Source: Desulfurococcales archaeon
GTDB taxonomy: Archaea; Thermoproteota; Thermoprotei_A; Sulfolobales; Desulfurococcaceae
Assembly: GCA_027028805.1 (NCBI GenBank)
Contig: JALVHX010000111.1
Span: 1 to 12,520, forward strand
DNA length: 12,520 nt
Reading direction: 5' to 3'
The notes beneath the pieces are model-generated. The model saw only the letters and a program-made list of their open reading frames with translations, was not told the origin of the DNA and did not search any database. The translations under genes were made by a program, and so were the position numbers. Shown here piece after piece: positions 1 to 6,147 of this stretch (the first letter of the stretch is position 1; every line of letters starts with the position of its first letter).

Positions 1-667
1 CGCGGGGCCTCCACCCGCTCGGCTTGAACACGCTTTCCCCGCCCGCATTCTCTAGGGCGAGGGATAGGAGGGCTGGTGCATAGAAGCTTCTCAGAGCCGG
101 CGCGTGGTTGACGACGTAGTCCAGTATATCCCCGTATCCCCATACATCGTAGAGGACGAGGTCTTCGAGCACAGCCCTATAGTAGAAGCCCCCGCTCCTG
201 TTGCCGGGTACCAGCTCCGCGAACAAGAGGTATAGGTAGTAGTTGAACGCCTCCCTGCCCACAAGCGGCTCGGCCGACGGGTCGCCGAGAACATATCGCC
301 TATACCCCTCGGCTATGATGTCGTGGAAGAACGCGTTATAATACCTCTTATCGCCCGGCACAAGCTCATCGAACACTAGGCCATGGTAGTAGCCGTTGAA
401 CCATTTCTCCGCCACGACGCGCTCCCAGAAGAACCTCGCCACAGCAGGGTCGAAGGCCTCGCCGCCGGGCACAACTATTTCCCGCAGCACATACTCCTCG
501 AGCCCCGAGCCCCTGAGCCCTGCCCATCCACGATACGTGAGCAGGCCAGCCTTATCCACCAACCCCGTGTTCCTGGCCCCAGCAACTGCCTGGGCTATCG
601 GGGATGCTATGGAGAATAGGAGCAGGATTAGGAGCAGAGCATCTAGGAGGCGTCTCGGAGCAGACAA
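1..667 (-). CDS. Secreted protein with internal repeats, C-terminus cut off by window edge
   Basis: I do not recognise a family. The frame is open on the minus strand from a TTG at 667 to the left edge (222 codons, no stop). TTG is chosen because GGGGGAGA lies just upstream and the protein then begins with a typical signal peptide: basic SAPRR, a leucine-rich core at residues 10-22, and small-residue cleavage options around A25-Q-A27 and A27-V-A29. The mature part is rich in Tyr, Phe and Trp. The pattern E-(L/I)-V-(V)-P-G occurs three times (about residues 63-68, 101-105, 151-155), each followed by an aromatic/acidic stretch such as FFWERVVAE or FFHDIIAE; residues 90-105 and 141-155 align best (FN.YY....F.ELVPG). 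This suggests a repeat-built extracellular domain. Substrate and function are unknown, and the missing C-terminus could hold a membrane anchor or another domain. Confidence 0.75.
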   Translation of the reverse strand, partial: MSAPRRLLDALLLILLLFSIASPIAQAVAGARNTGLVDKAGLLTYRGWAGLRGSGLEEYVLREIVVPGGEAFDPAVARFFWERVVAEKWFNGYYHGLVFDELVPGDKRYYNAFFHDIIAEGYRRYVLGDPSAEPLVGREAFNYYLYLLFAELVPGNRSGGFYYRAVLEDLVLYDVWGYGDILDYVVNHAPALRSFYAPALLSLALENAGGESVFKPSGWRPR

Positions 668-704
668 TAATCTCCCCCAGGATTGAGAAATGAATATAGG
701 GCAG

Positions 705-716
705 TAATATATGTTT
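705..716 (-). promoter_or_regulatory. Probable TATA element of the secreted-protein gene
   Basis: On the minus strand the stretch reads as an AT-rich core containing CATATATTA, centred about 43 bases before the TTG start at 667, which would leave a short leader of roughly 15-20 bases carrying the GGGGGAGA ribosome site. A second AT-rich core (AATATTTAT on the minus strand, near 762-772) is an alternative. The rest of 668-912 shows no gene. Confidence 0.4.
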
Positions 717-869
717 ATTGCCGACTAAACCCATGGGGATAGGAATGCTTTTGTACCGGATAAATATTCTTTCAGCAACACGTCTCAGCAATACAGCTTG
801 ATCGGTGGAAGACCCGTGAAACAATAATGATTTACGCATAAATATGGTTAGGGATCCTTAAAGAATATG

Positions 870-884
870 TTTAAAATAAAAACA
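870..884 (-). terminator. T-rich terminator downstream of ferritin gene
   Basis: On the minus strand the sequence 28-43 bases past the ferritin stop codon reads GTTTTTATTTTAAAC, an uninterrupted pyrimidine/AT tract in otherwise GC-rich surroundings. Archaeal RNA polymerase terminates at such T-tracts without needing a hairpin, and none is obvious here. Confidence 0.5.
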
Positions 885-912
885 CTGCTCGGGGGCACAG
901 GCTTCTCGGCGC

Positions 913-1407
913 CTATTTCCTCTGGGCCAGCCTGGAGTTGAGTATTAGGAGGGTCTGCGGTGTCTCGCCGGCGAACTCGAGCATCTGCTTGATCTCGCTG
1001 AACACCTGCTCCTCCTCGACCTGCTCCTCTATGAACCAGTGGAGGAAGACCTCTGTCGCCCTGTCGCGTTTCTCCCTGGCCAGGTCGAAGAGCCTGTGTA
1101 TGCTCTCCGTGACACGTTTCTCGTGCTCCAGGGCGTGGCTTATTACGTCTAGGACGCTGTTCCATGTATGCGGCGGCCTCTTTATCTCCTTCAATACGAC
1201 GCGGCCTCCCCTGCTGTATATGTAGCCGTATATCTTCATGGCGTGGCCGAGCTCCTCCTCGGCCTGCTTCTTCATCCAGTGCGAGAACCCTGACAGCCCC
1301 ATGTGGTCGAAGTACGCGGCCATGGAGAGGTAGAGGTAGGCTGAGTAGAGCTCGCTGTTGAGCTGGTCATTTAGGGCCTCGAGAACCTCCTTGTCCATCC
1401 AGCCCAT
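913..1407 (-). CDS. ftn: Ferritin (bacterial/archaeal FtnA type, non-heme)
   Basis: Iron-storage ferritin: oxidises Fe(II) with O2 or peroxide and stores the mineral in a 24-subunit cytosolic shell. The 164-residue length is normal for the family. Compared with E. coli FtnA at an offset of two, the ferroxidase residues are all present: E19, Y26, E52 with H55, E96, E128, Q129, E131 and E132 (also E51). The run LNSELYSAYLYLSMAAYFD is the classic helix-A signature, and FSHWMKKQAEEELGHAMKI is helix B. I see no heme-binding methionine pattern of a bacterioferritin. Start: ATG 1407 is used; ATG 1398 (residue 4) is nearly as likely because a GGGGGGATG stretch sits just before it and it gives the more usual family N-terminus. 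It is transcribed alone, divergently from the DUF763 gene. Confidence 0.95.
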   Translation of the reverse strand: MGWMDKEVLEALNDQLNSELYSAYLYLSMAAYFDHMGLSGFSHWMKKQAEEELGHAMKIYGYIYSRGGRVVLKEIKRPPHTWNSVLDVISHALEHEKRVTESIHRLFDLAREKRDRATEVFLHWFIEEQVEEEQVFSEIKQMLEFAGETPQTLLILNSRLAQRK

Positions 1408-1457
1408 CCCCCCGTTGTCTCCCTCGGGGCCTGTGGGACACTGTATCGCGTTTTTCT

Positions 1458-1469
1458 CTAATAAAAATG
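1458..1469 (-). promoter_or_regulatory. Probable TATA element of the ferritin gene
   Basis: Read on the minus strand, ACATTTTTATTAG forms an AT core centred about 56 bases before the ATG at 1407, predicting a start of transcription near 1437 and a leader of about 30 bases. The perfect 10-bp palindrome GGGCTAGCCC (1471-1480) lies directly upstream of it. Confidence 0.45.
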
Positions 1470-1470
1470 T

Positions 1471-1480
1471 GGGCTAGCCC
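1471..1480. repeat. 10-bp perfect palindrome upstream of ferritin TATA element
   Basis: GGGCTAGCCC is its own reverse complement and abuts the predicted ferritin TATA element on its upstream side, in the 194-base divergent spacer with the DUF763 gene. It could be a regulator site for iron or oxidative stress control. Palindromes of this length are expected about a dozen times by chance in 12.5 kb, so position is the only real support. Confidence 0.2.
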
Positions 1481-1569
1481 TATCTTAACATACGCGGCTC
1501 TATGGCCCGGAGGCCTTTATCCCGTTACAGCACCCCCTGTAGTATATAGCCCTATTATTAGCCGCTGCA

Positions 1570-1578
1570 ACATATATC
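1570..1578 (+). promoter_or_regulatory. Probable TATA element of the DUF763 gene (leaderless)
   Basis: ACATATATC is centred near 1574, 28 bases before the ATG at 1602. With archaeal TATA-to-start spacing of about 25-27 bases, transcription would begin at or next to the ATG, giving a leaderless message. A GGGGAGG at 1581-1587 is 14 bases from the ATG, too far for a normal ribosome site and upstream of the predicted RNA start. Confidence 0.5.
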
Positions 1579-1601
1579 ATGGGGAGGCATAGTATTGTAT
1601 A

Positions 1602-2771
1602 ATGGGGGCTCCGGGTGCCTTGTGCGCCGCAGGCTACGCGGATCTGCCTCTGCACGGGGGCCATGTGCCGCCGTGGCTTATACGTGTTATGAGGGAGATG
1701 GCTGAGAGGATACTTGAGATACTTGTCCTGGAGTATGGGGCGGCTGAGGCCGTTAGGCGTCTAAGCGATCCTCTCTGGTTCCAGGCGTTCAACAATATTA
1801 TCGGCATGGACTGGGACAGCAGTGGCTCCACCACGGTTACCACGGGCATAGTCAGGGAGGTTACGTGGAGGAGGCCTGATCTCGGCTTCATCGTTGTGGG
1901 CGGCAAGGGTAGGAGGATGCTCCGCGTCCCCGAGGAGGTGGGGGAGGCGGCTAAGCGGATCCATGCAGACGTGGATGTCGAGGCTTTGAAGAGTTTCTCC
2001 CGGCTAGCCGCCAAGGCCGACACTGTTCTCCTACAGGACGGCTATAATCTCTACCACCACGCCCTAGTTTTCGCGGAGACCGGTGAGTGGGCGGTGATAC
2101 AGCAGGGCATGGATCCCCTGAGGGGCTGGGCGCGTAGATACCATATCTACATGCCGCGCCGCATAACACTGAGGCCCCACACCGGGATACTCGGGGAGAA
2201 GAAGAGCATTGTACTAGACATCCTGGAGCACGGGGCGGCGGAGAAGGCTCAGAGAGCCATACTCGACGCGGCCTCGGAGCGGGACACCTATAGGCTATAC
2301 GCATCCATATACGCCCGGCTCCGCGGCACAAGGAGCCTGGCCGAGTACCTGGGCCTGGAGCGCGACATGGTGGCGGAGAGGATCCCCGCCTACAGGCCTC
2401 TCCCAAAGCCCCCGCGTATAAGGGTCGTGCTGCGCCGCGCCTACGAGACAGGGCCCCGGAGCACCGAGGAGCTCCTATTGATCCCGGGCCTCGGGCCCGC
2501 CGCGATAAGAGCTCTCGCGCTAGTAGCGGATCTCGTCTACAACGCGGCCCCCGGCACCAGGGACCCGGTCACACTGCCCCACGACCCCTTCGCATACGCC
2601 TACGCTATAGGCGGCAAGGACGGCGTCCCCTACCCCGTCAGCCCCAGGAGGGCGAGGATGGTGCTGGAGGCCCTCAGGGAGATCGTTGAGCGGGCGAGGC
2701 TCGGGGAGAAGCAGAGGCTCAGAGCCCTCAGGAAGCTGGGCGAAATGATACGCGTGGTCGGCGAGGACTAG
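1602..2771 (+). CDS. DUF763 (COG1415) family protein with helix-hairpin-helix
   Basis: Member of a widespread archaeal and thermophile family of unknown function. Family marks are GYADLPLHGGHVPPWL at residues 11-26, LSDPLWFQAFNNIIGMDWDSSG at 54-75, the block QDGYNLYHHALVF at 145-157 followed by EWAVIQQGM (162-170) and WARRYHIY (176-183), and DPFAYAYAIGGKDGVPYPV at 328-346. Residues 287-314 contain IPGLGPAAIRALA, a helix-hairpin-helix, a fold that usually binds the DNA or RNA backbone without sequence specificity. The clustered invariant-looking D146, H152, H153, Q167, Q168, R178, R179, H181 could form an active site; this is inference. The ATG at 1602 fits the TATA distance; TTG 1620 would give an N-terminus (MCAAGYADLP) closer to the family norm. 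Full length at 389 residues. The 3' end faces the DUF998 gene with only 12 bases between stops. Confidence 0.9.
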   Translation: MGAPGALCAAGYADLPLHGGHVPPWLIRVMREMAERILEILVLEYGAAEAVRRLSDPLWFQAFNNIIGMDWDSSGSTTVTTGIVREVTWRRPDLGFIVVGGKGRRMLRVPEEVGEAAKRIHADVDVEALKSFSRLAAKADTVLLQDGYNLYHHALVFAETGEWAVIQQGMDPLRGWARRYHIYMPRRITLRPHTGILGEKKSIVLDILEHGAAEKAQRAILDAASERDTYRLYASIYARLRGTRSLAEYLGLERDMVAERIPAYRPLPKPPRIRVVLRRAYETGPRSTEELLLIPGLGPAAIRALALVADLVYNAAPGTRDPVTLPHDPFAYAYAIGGKDGVPYPVSPRRARMVLEALREIVERARLGEKQRLRALRKLGEMIRVVGED

Positions 2772-2783
2772 GGGGCCGGGAGG

Positions 2784-3383
2784 CTAGGAGCCGGGCCTCA
2801 GGGCCGTGTAGATGAGCCAGGCGGAGGCGGGCGCCGCCACAATGATCTCGGGCACAGCCATCCCTATCCCCAGAACACCCATCTTCGAGGCGATCGTAAG
2901 CGCGAGCCCGGTATACGATAAGGCAGCGAGGCCCGCGGCGAGCGGCAGGGGCACAGGGCCCCGGAGCCCCGATAATAAGACGGCCGTGGGGGCTGAGAGG
3001 AAGAAGAGGAACGCGGACAACACGTGCCAGGGCCTGGCATGCTCCGGGAAAACACCGACGAGCAGGAGGAACACGCCGGACAACAAGAGGAGGAAGGCGT
3101 AGACGCGGCCCGGGGCCCCAAGAGCCAGGGAGTAGAGGACTATGAGCACGCCCGACGCCACGAGGCCATAGTTGAACAAGGGCTCGCTGAGCCTGTTGCA
3201 CGATGAGAGACAAGCCGCGTCGCCGCCGCACGCCGCGGCCCAGTCGCCTAGATCACTGAGCGCGTTCTCCAGGAAGCTGAAGCACCCGCTGACAATGATC
3301 GCCGCGGCTATGAACACCCAGGGCGCGACGCCGGCCGCCAAGCCGAGCACGAGCCGGAGAACACTCGTCGAGCCAGCCTCCAT
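2784..3383 (-). CDS. DUF998-type multi-pass membrane protein
   Basis: Integral membrane protein of about 199 residues with roughly six hydrophobic helices (about residues 10-35, 70-90, 94-112, 120-138, 144-164, 172-192). The motifs NALSDLGD (residues 40-47), FNYG (70-73) and GVFPEH..PWHVLSA (110-124) are typical of archaeal DUF998 proteins, whose role is not established. Between helices 1 and 2 the loop carries CGGDAACLSSC (residues 52-62), three cysteines that may form a disulfide if the loop faces outside. Start: ATG 3383 has GGAGG eight bases upstream; the frame also allows TTG 3407 or GTG 3404, which would be near-leaderless from the TATA-like core at 3428-3437. Divergent from the orphan membrane protein at 3543, convergent with DUF763. 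Confidence 0.85.
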   Translation of the reverse strand: MEAGSTSVLRLVLGLAAGVAPWVFIAAAIIVSGCFSFLENALSDLGDWAAACGGDAACLSSCNRLSEPLFNYGLVASGVLIVLYSLALGAPGRVYAFLLLLSGVFLLLVGVFPEHARPWHVLSAFLFFLSAPTAVLLSGLRGPVPLPLAAGLAALSYTGLALTIASKMGVLGIGMAVPEIIVAAPASAWLIYTALRPGS

Positions 3384-3427
3384 AGACAACGCCTCCAGAC
3401 CCACCAATAACTATCCCCTGCGGCAGA

Positions 3428-3437
3428 TACTATATTG
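3428..3437 (-). promoter_or_regulatory. Probable TATA element of the DUF998 gene
   Basis: On the minus strand CAATATAGTA is the only AT-rich core before the gene, centred about 26 bases upstream of TTG 3407 and 49 upstream of ATG 3383. It predicts an RNA start near 3407, leaving a 24-base leader with GGAGG for the ATG at 3383. Confidence 0.45.
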
Positions 3438-3464
3438 TTTCCCCGGAGCCGGGGCCCCGGAAAC
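3437..3464. repeat. Imperfect 28-bp GC-rich dyad beside DUF998 promoter
   Basis: The arms GTTTCC and GGAAAC end a 28-base segment in which 10 of 14 symmetric positions pair, with mismatches at two internal pairs of positions. It begins at the upstream edge of the DUF998 TATA element, where a BRE or a regulator site would lie. It could be an operator; strength of evidence is modest. Confidence 0.3.
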
Positions 3465-3469
3465 GCTAA

Positions 3470-3487
3470 TGTTTTTGTACAAAAACA
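3470..3487. promoter_or_regulatory. Perfect 18-bp palindrome, candidate operator
   Basis: TGTTTTTGTACAAAAACA is exactly self-complementary. It lies between the divergent DUF998 gene and the gene at 3543, with its centre about 21 bases upstream of the TATA-like element at 3496-3502, a position used by archaeal activators and by Lrp/AsnC-type regulators. It is AT-rich in a GC-rich genome. The half-site TTTTGTAC recurs once at 749-756, upstream of the secreted-protein gene. Binding protein unknown. Confidence 0.5.
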
Positions 3488-3495
3488 CGCCTCAG

Positions 3496-3502
3496 TATTA
3501 TA
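3496..3502 (+). promoter_or_regulatory. Probable TATA element of the gene at 3543
   Basis: TATTATA centred near 3499 predicts transcription from about 3525 and a leader of about 18 bases that contains GGAGAGGGGTG (3528-3538), a good match to archaeal ribosome sites four bases before the ATG. Confidence 0.5.
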
Positions 3503-3542
3503 GCGTGGACGCCTAGACGCGTTCCCAGGAGAGGGGTGCAGT

Positions 3543-4193
3543 ATGCCGCACTGCCTGCACGGTAGAGGCGGTTTCGAGGAGGTCAAGGCTTTCATAGAGG
3601 ATGCTCTGAGGGGGATGGGGAGGCGTGTCAAGCCGAGCGGCGGCGGCCGCATAGTCTCGTACAAGATAAGCGTCTTCTCCAAGATCACGTTGATCTACTA
3701 CTGGAGCGACGGTAGCTTCCAGGTCTGCGGCCCCCGCGACATACTGGAGGCCCTGAGGAAGAGGGCTGTCGCGGACCCGAGGATCTCGTTCTACGAGCCA
3801 GTGGAGAGCGTCGGCGTGGCTGTGAAGGTGCCGGACGAGATCACGAGCCTTCTTATGAGGAGGCAGTGGCTGTCCTATATGCTGTGGAGGTGCCGGGTCG
3901 ACCTCGTGGCCGCCTTCGCGGCGGCCCCAGTCGCCTATTTCATTATATCAATGTATAACCCGTTGCCCGAGGCACTTATTGCCACGCTCCTCTTCACTGT
4001 ATTCTTCATACTCGCCCCGAAGACTTATCGATACGACGGCAAGCTAAGGCTATACCATGTACTCCGGTGCCCAAGCTATAGATGGGAGCTCGGCCGCGTC
4101 GACAATATACTTGAGAACAGGCTCAGATCCCTCCCCCCGGACAGCCCCTATAGAGAGATAATAGCGATGCAGTTGCGGGGGAGGAGGCGGTAG
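3543..4193 (+). CDS. Orphan protein with two transmembrane helices
   Basis: No family recognised. The 216-residue product has a soluble N-terminal part (1-115) of mixed helices and strands, including SYKISVFSKITLIYYWSDGSFQV (about 39-61) that reads as beta hairpins, then two hydrophobic helices at about 119-137 and 144-159 separated by a short turn, then a basic soluble tail ending LRGRRR. With basic residues on both sides (R116, R118 before; K160, R163, K167 after), both soluble parts probably lie in the cytoplasm. Start ATG 3543 is supported by GGGGTG four bases upstream and a TATA element. It sits 147 bases before the ABC operon on the same strand, but that operon has its own promoter-like sequences, so a shared function is only a possibility. 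Confidence 0.8.
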   Translation: MPHCLHGRGGFEEVKAFIEDALRGMGRRVKPSGGGRIVSYKISVFSKITLIYYWSDGSFQVCGPRDILEALRKRAVADPRISFYEPVESVGVAVKVPDEITSLLMRRQWLSYMLWRCRVDLVAAFAAAPVAYFIISMYNPLPEALIATLLFTVFFILAPKTYRYDGKLRLYHVLRCPSYRWELGRVDNILENRLRSLPPDSPYREIIAMQLRGRRR

Positions 4194-4247
4194 AGGCGCC
4201 GCGGGCCCAGTGAGGGATGATGCCTGGCTTCTCCGGGATCCCGTGTC

Positions 4248-4274
4248 TGTAGAGTATTCTACACAGCTCTGTGT
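4248..4274. promoter_or_regulatory. Two abutting dyads upstream of ABC operon promoter
   Basis: TGTAGA-GTAT-TCTACA (4248-4263) and ACACAG-CT-CTGTGT (4261-4274) are both perfect inverted repeats with six-base arms and share three bases. They end about 20 bases before the TATA element of the ABC operon. As DNA they look like two adjacent regulator half-turn sites. They lie upstream of the predicted RNA start, so an RNA role for the operon message is unlikely. Confidence 0.35.
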
Positions 4275-4295
4275 CGAGTGTTCTCCGCCACCTGC

Positions 4296-4302
4296 TTATA
4301 TA
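4296..4302 (+). promoter_or_regulatory. Probable TATA element of the ABC exporter operon
   Basis: TTATATA within GCTTATATAGTATAG, centred at 4299, predicts an RNA start near 4325. This argues against the upstream ATG at 4278, which would lie before the RNA start, and for GTG 4341 (15-base leader) or a leaderless GTG at 4326. Confidence 0.55.
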
Positions 4303-4340
4303 GTATAGACAGTGATCATGTAGGCGTGGGGTGCTGTGGG

Positions 4341-5342
4341 GTGGAGGAGGCGATAGTTGTCGATGGGCTTAGGAAGACTTATCGAACCAAGAAGAGGAGG
4401 GGGTTGCTGGGCGGCGAGACCGTTGTGGTTGAAGCGCTTCGCGGCGTCAGCTTCTCTGTTAGAAGGGGCGAGGTCGTGGGGCTCCTCGGCCCCAACGGGG
4501 CGGGGAAAACAACTACTATAAAGATCATAGCCACCCTCCTCCTCCCCGATGACGGGGACGCGTTTGTCATGGGGCACAGCGTGGTGAGGGAGCCGTGGAG
4601 GGTTCGGGAGAACATAGGGCTGATGCTGACGGTTGAGAAGGGGTTCTATGGGAAGCTTACTGGGAGGGAGAACCTGGAGTACTTCGCCGCCCTCTACGGG
4701 CTCCCCAGGGGCGTGGCTGAGAAGAGGGTTGCGGAGCTCCTTTCTCTCCTGGAGCTGGACAAGCTGGGCGCGGCCGACAGGCTGTTCGAGGAATACAGCC
4801 TCGGCATGAAGGCAAGGCTCGGGCTTGCCCGCGCCCTCCTCAGGGATCCACCTGTCCTCCTCCTCGACGAGCCCACGCTCGGCCTCGACCCACCCAGCGC
4901 TAGGAGGATCAGGGAGCTCGTGAAAAGCCTCGCCCACCGGGAGGGCAAGGCTATACTCTACACAACCCATAACATGTTCGAGGCCGAGATAGTGTGCGAC
5001 AGGATACTCTTGATAAACAAGGGCAGGATAGTCGCGGAGGGGTCCCCGGAGAAGCTGAAGGAGATGATCCCCTACACCCGCACCATAGTGGTGCAGGCCA
5101 GGATACCGGAGAAGCCTGTCCCGGAGAAGCTGGGGGTTCTCGGCGATGCATCGATAAGCCCCCTGGGCGGCGGCGTGTACGAGATAAGGGTTAGGGCTAA
5201 GAGGCCCAGGGAGGTTCTCGGCGAGCTTATACACGCCGTGGTAGGGCTCGGGGGAGACATACTTGATATAAGGATGGAGGAGCCGACGCTCGAGGATGTC
5301 TTCATATACTTCAGCCGCGGCGAGGGGGATGGAGAGAGATGA
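4341..5342 (+). CDS. ABC-2 type transporter ATP-binding subunit
   Basis: ATPase of a drug/natural-product or lipid-type ABC-2 exporter; it binds at the cytoplasmic face and powers the two permeases encoded next. In the 333-residue form: Walker A GPNGAGKT at 50-57, degenerate signature SLGMK at 153-157, Walker B LLLDE at 173-177, D-loop LGLD at 180-183, H-loop H210, then a C-terminal accessory domain (about 230-333) ending with TLEDVFIYFSRG, as in NatA/DrrA-like subunits. The segment where a Q-loop glutamine is expected reads IGLMLTVEKGFYGKLTG and lacks Gln, and the signature lacks the second Gly of LSGGQ; such variants occur in ABC-2 families. Start GTG 4341 has GGGGTG seven bases upstream and fits the TATA position. 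The stop overlaps the next start (ATGA), implying translational coupling. Substrate unknown. Confidence 0.93.
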   Translation: MEEAIVVDGLRKTYRTKKRRGLLGGETVVVEALRGVSFSVRRGEVVGLLGPNGAGKTTTIKIIATLLLPDDGDAFVMGHSVVREPWRVRENIGLMLTVEKGFYGKLTGRENLEYFAALYGLPRGVAEKRVAELLSLLELDKLGAADRLFEEYSLGMKARLGLARALLRDPPVLLLDEPTLGLDPPSARRIRELVKSLAHREGKAILYTTHNMFEAEIVCDRILLINKGRIVAEGSPEKLKEMIPYTRTIVVQARIPEKPVPEKLGVLGDASISPLGGGVYEIRVRAKRPREVLGELIHAVVGLGGDILDIRMEEPTLEDVFIYFSRGEGDGER

Positions 5343-6145
5343 GCTTCCTCGATCTCGTGCGGGCTGAGATGAGGATGGTGTACGGCGACATGATGAGGAG
5401 GAAGGCTATGCTGGCGATGTTCATCGCCTATCCCTACGTGCTGACCCTGTTCTTCCTCCTAATAGGCTACGCGCTCGGCTCCCCGAGGGTTTTCGCGGCC
5501 AGGGTCGGTGTTAGGCCGGAGATATTCTTCATCGTCGGAGGCTTCATAACGATGACGATACTCGGGGTGGGAGACGATATATTGTGGAGGCCGATGTTCG
5601 ACGAGTGGATGGGGACACTCCCCTATATAATAGCGAGCCCTGTTTCCAGGATACAGCATTATCTCGCCATACCCTTGCCCAGGCTCGTGCTGGTTCTAAT
5701 AAGCGGCTCAACCACGGTTGTGCCCGTGCTCGCCTACTACTACGGGGTCCCCGGCCTCCTCGACGCGTTGACGATACTGGGGCTCACAGCCCTCGCCGCA
5801 GTCTTCTATGCCGCGGTGGCCCTGGTTATAACGGGGCTCTTGTTCGGGATGGGCGGAGAGCACTGGAGGCTCATCAACGTTGTCAGGCCGTTCCTCATAA
5901 TACTGGTTGGCGCTTATTATCCCCGCTACCTGCTCCCATTATCTGCGAGGATCCTCAGCTACATGGTTCCCTCATCCCATCCCGTCGAGGTGGCTCAGAG
6001 GCTCCTGGTGGGCGGGGTCGAGGCCGGGTATGCTCTCATGCTCCTCGGAGTGGCCACCGCGCTCTTCCTCCTATACATGCCCGCTGGGCTCAGGAGCATT
6101 GTTTTCTGGGAGAAGAAGAAGGTGGCTGAGGGGGTGAAGACGTAG
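5339..6145 (+). CDS. ABC-2 type transporter permease, first subunit
   Basis: Membrane subunit of 268 residues with about six hydrophobic helices (roughly 24-46, 62-78, 112-134, 142-169, 183-197, 229-249). The cytoplasmic loop FDEWMGTLPYIIASPVSR (residues 87-104) matches the E..GTLE.LL.SP(V/I)SR coupling segment of ABC-2 permeases, and PSSHPVEVAQRLLVGG (211-226) matches the conserved C-terminal part. A basic tail (EKKK) follows the last helix. Its ATG overlaps the ATPase stop by four bases, and the next permease begins two bases after its stop, so the three form one transcription and translation unit. It is clearly different from the second permease, pointing to a heterodimeric channel. Confidence 0.9.
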   Translation: MSFLDLVRAEMRMVYGDMMRRKAMLAMFIAYPYVLTLFFLLIGYALGSPRVFAARVGVRPEIFFIVGGFITMTILGVGDDILWRPMFDEWMGTLPYIIASPVSRIQHYLAIPLPRLVLVLISGSTTVVPVLAYYYGVPGLLDALTILGLTALAAVFYAAVALVITGLLFGMGGEHWRLINVVRPFLIILVGAYYPRYLLPLSARILSYMVPSSHPVEVAQRLLVGGVEAGYALMLLGVATALFLLYMPAGLRSIVFWEKKKVAEGVKT

Positions 6146-6147
6146 CC

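Noticed and set aside
383..839. Overlapping frames on both strands at 383-686 (plus) and 552-839 (minus)
   Set aside because: They conflict with the signal-peptide gene read from 667 leftward, which has a ribosome site, and their translations look like out-of-frame reading.
4278..4340. Upstream extension of the ABC ATPase to ATG 4278
   Set aside because: The extension contains the TATA element at 4296-4302, so the ATG would precede the RNA start; the added residues also have no counterpart in the family.
4296..5234. 312-residue frame on the minus strand inside the ABC ATPase gene
   Set aside because: It is fully antisense to a clear ABC ATPase with all motifs, has low-complexity Pro/Leu/His-rich translation and no family marks; long antisense frames are common in GC-rich coding DNA.
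5584..6129. 181-residue plus-strand frame inside the first permease gene
   Set aside because: It lies out of frame within a clear ABC-2 permease and its translation is Arg/Pro/Gly-rich without hydrophobic or domain structure.
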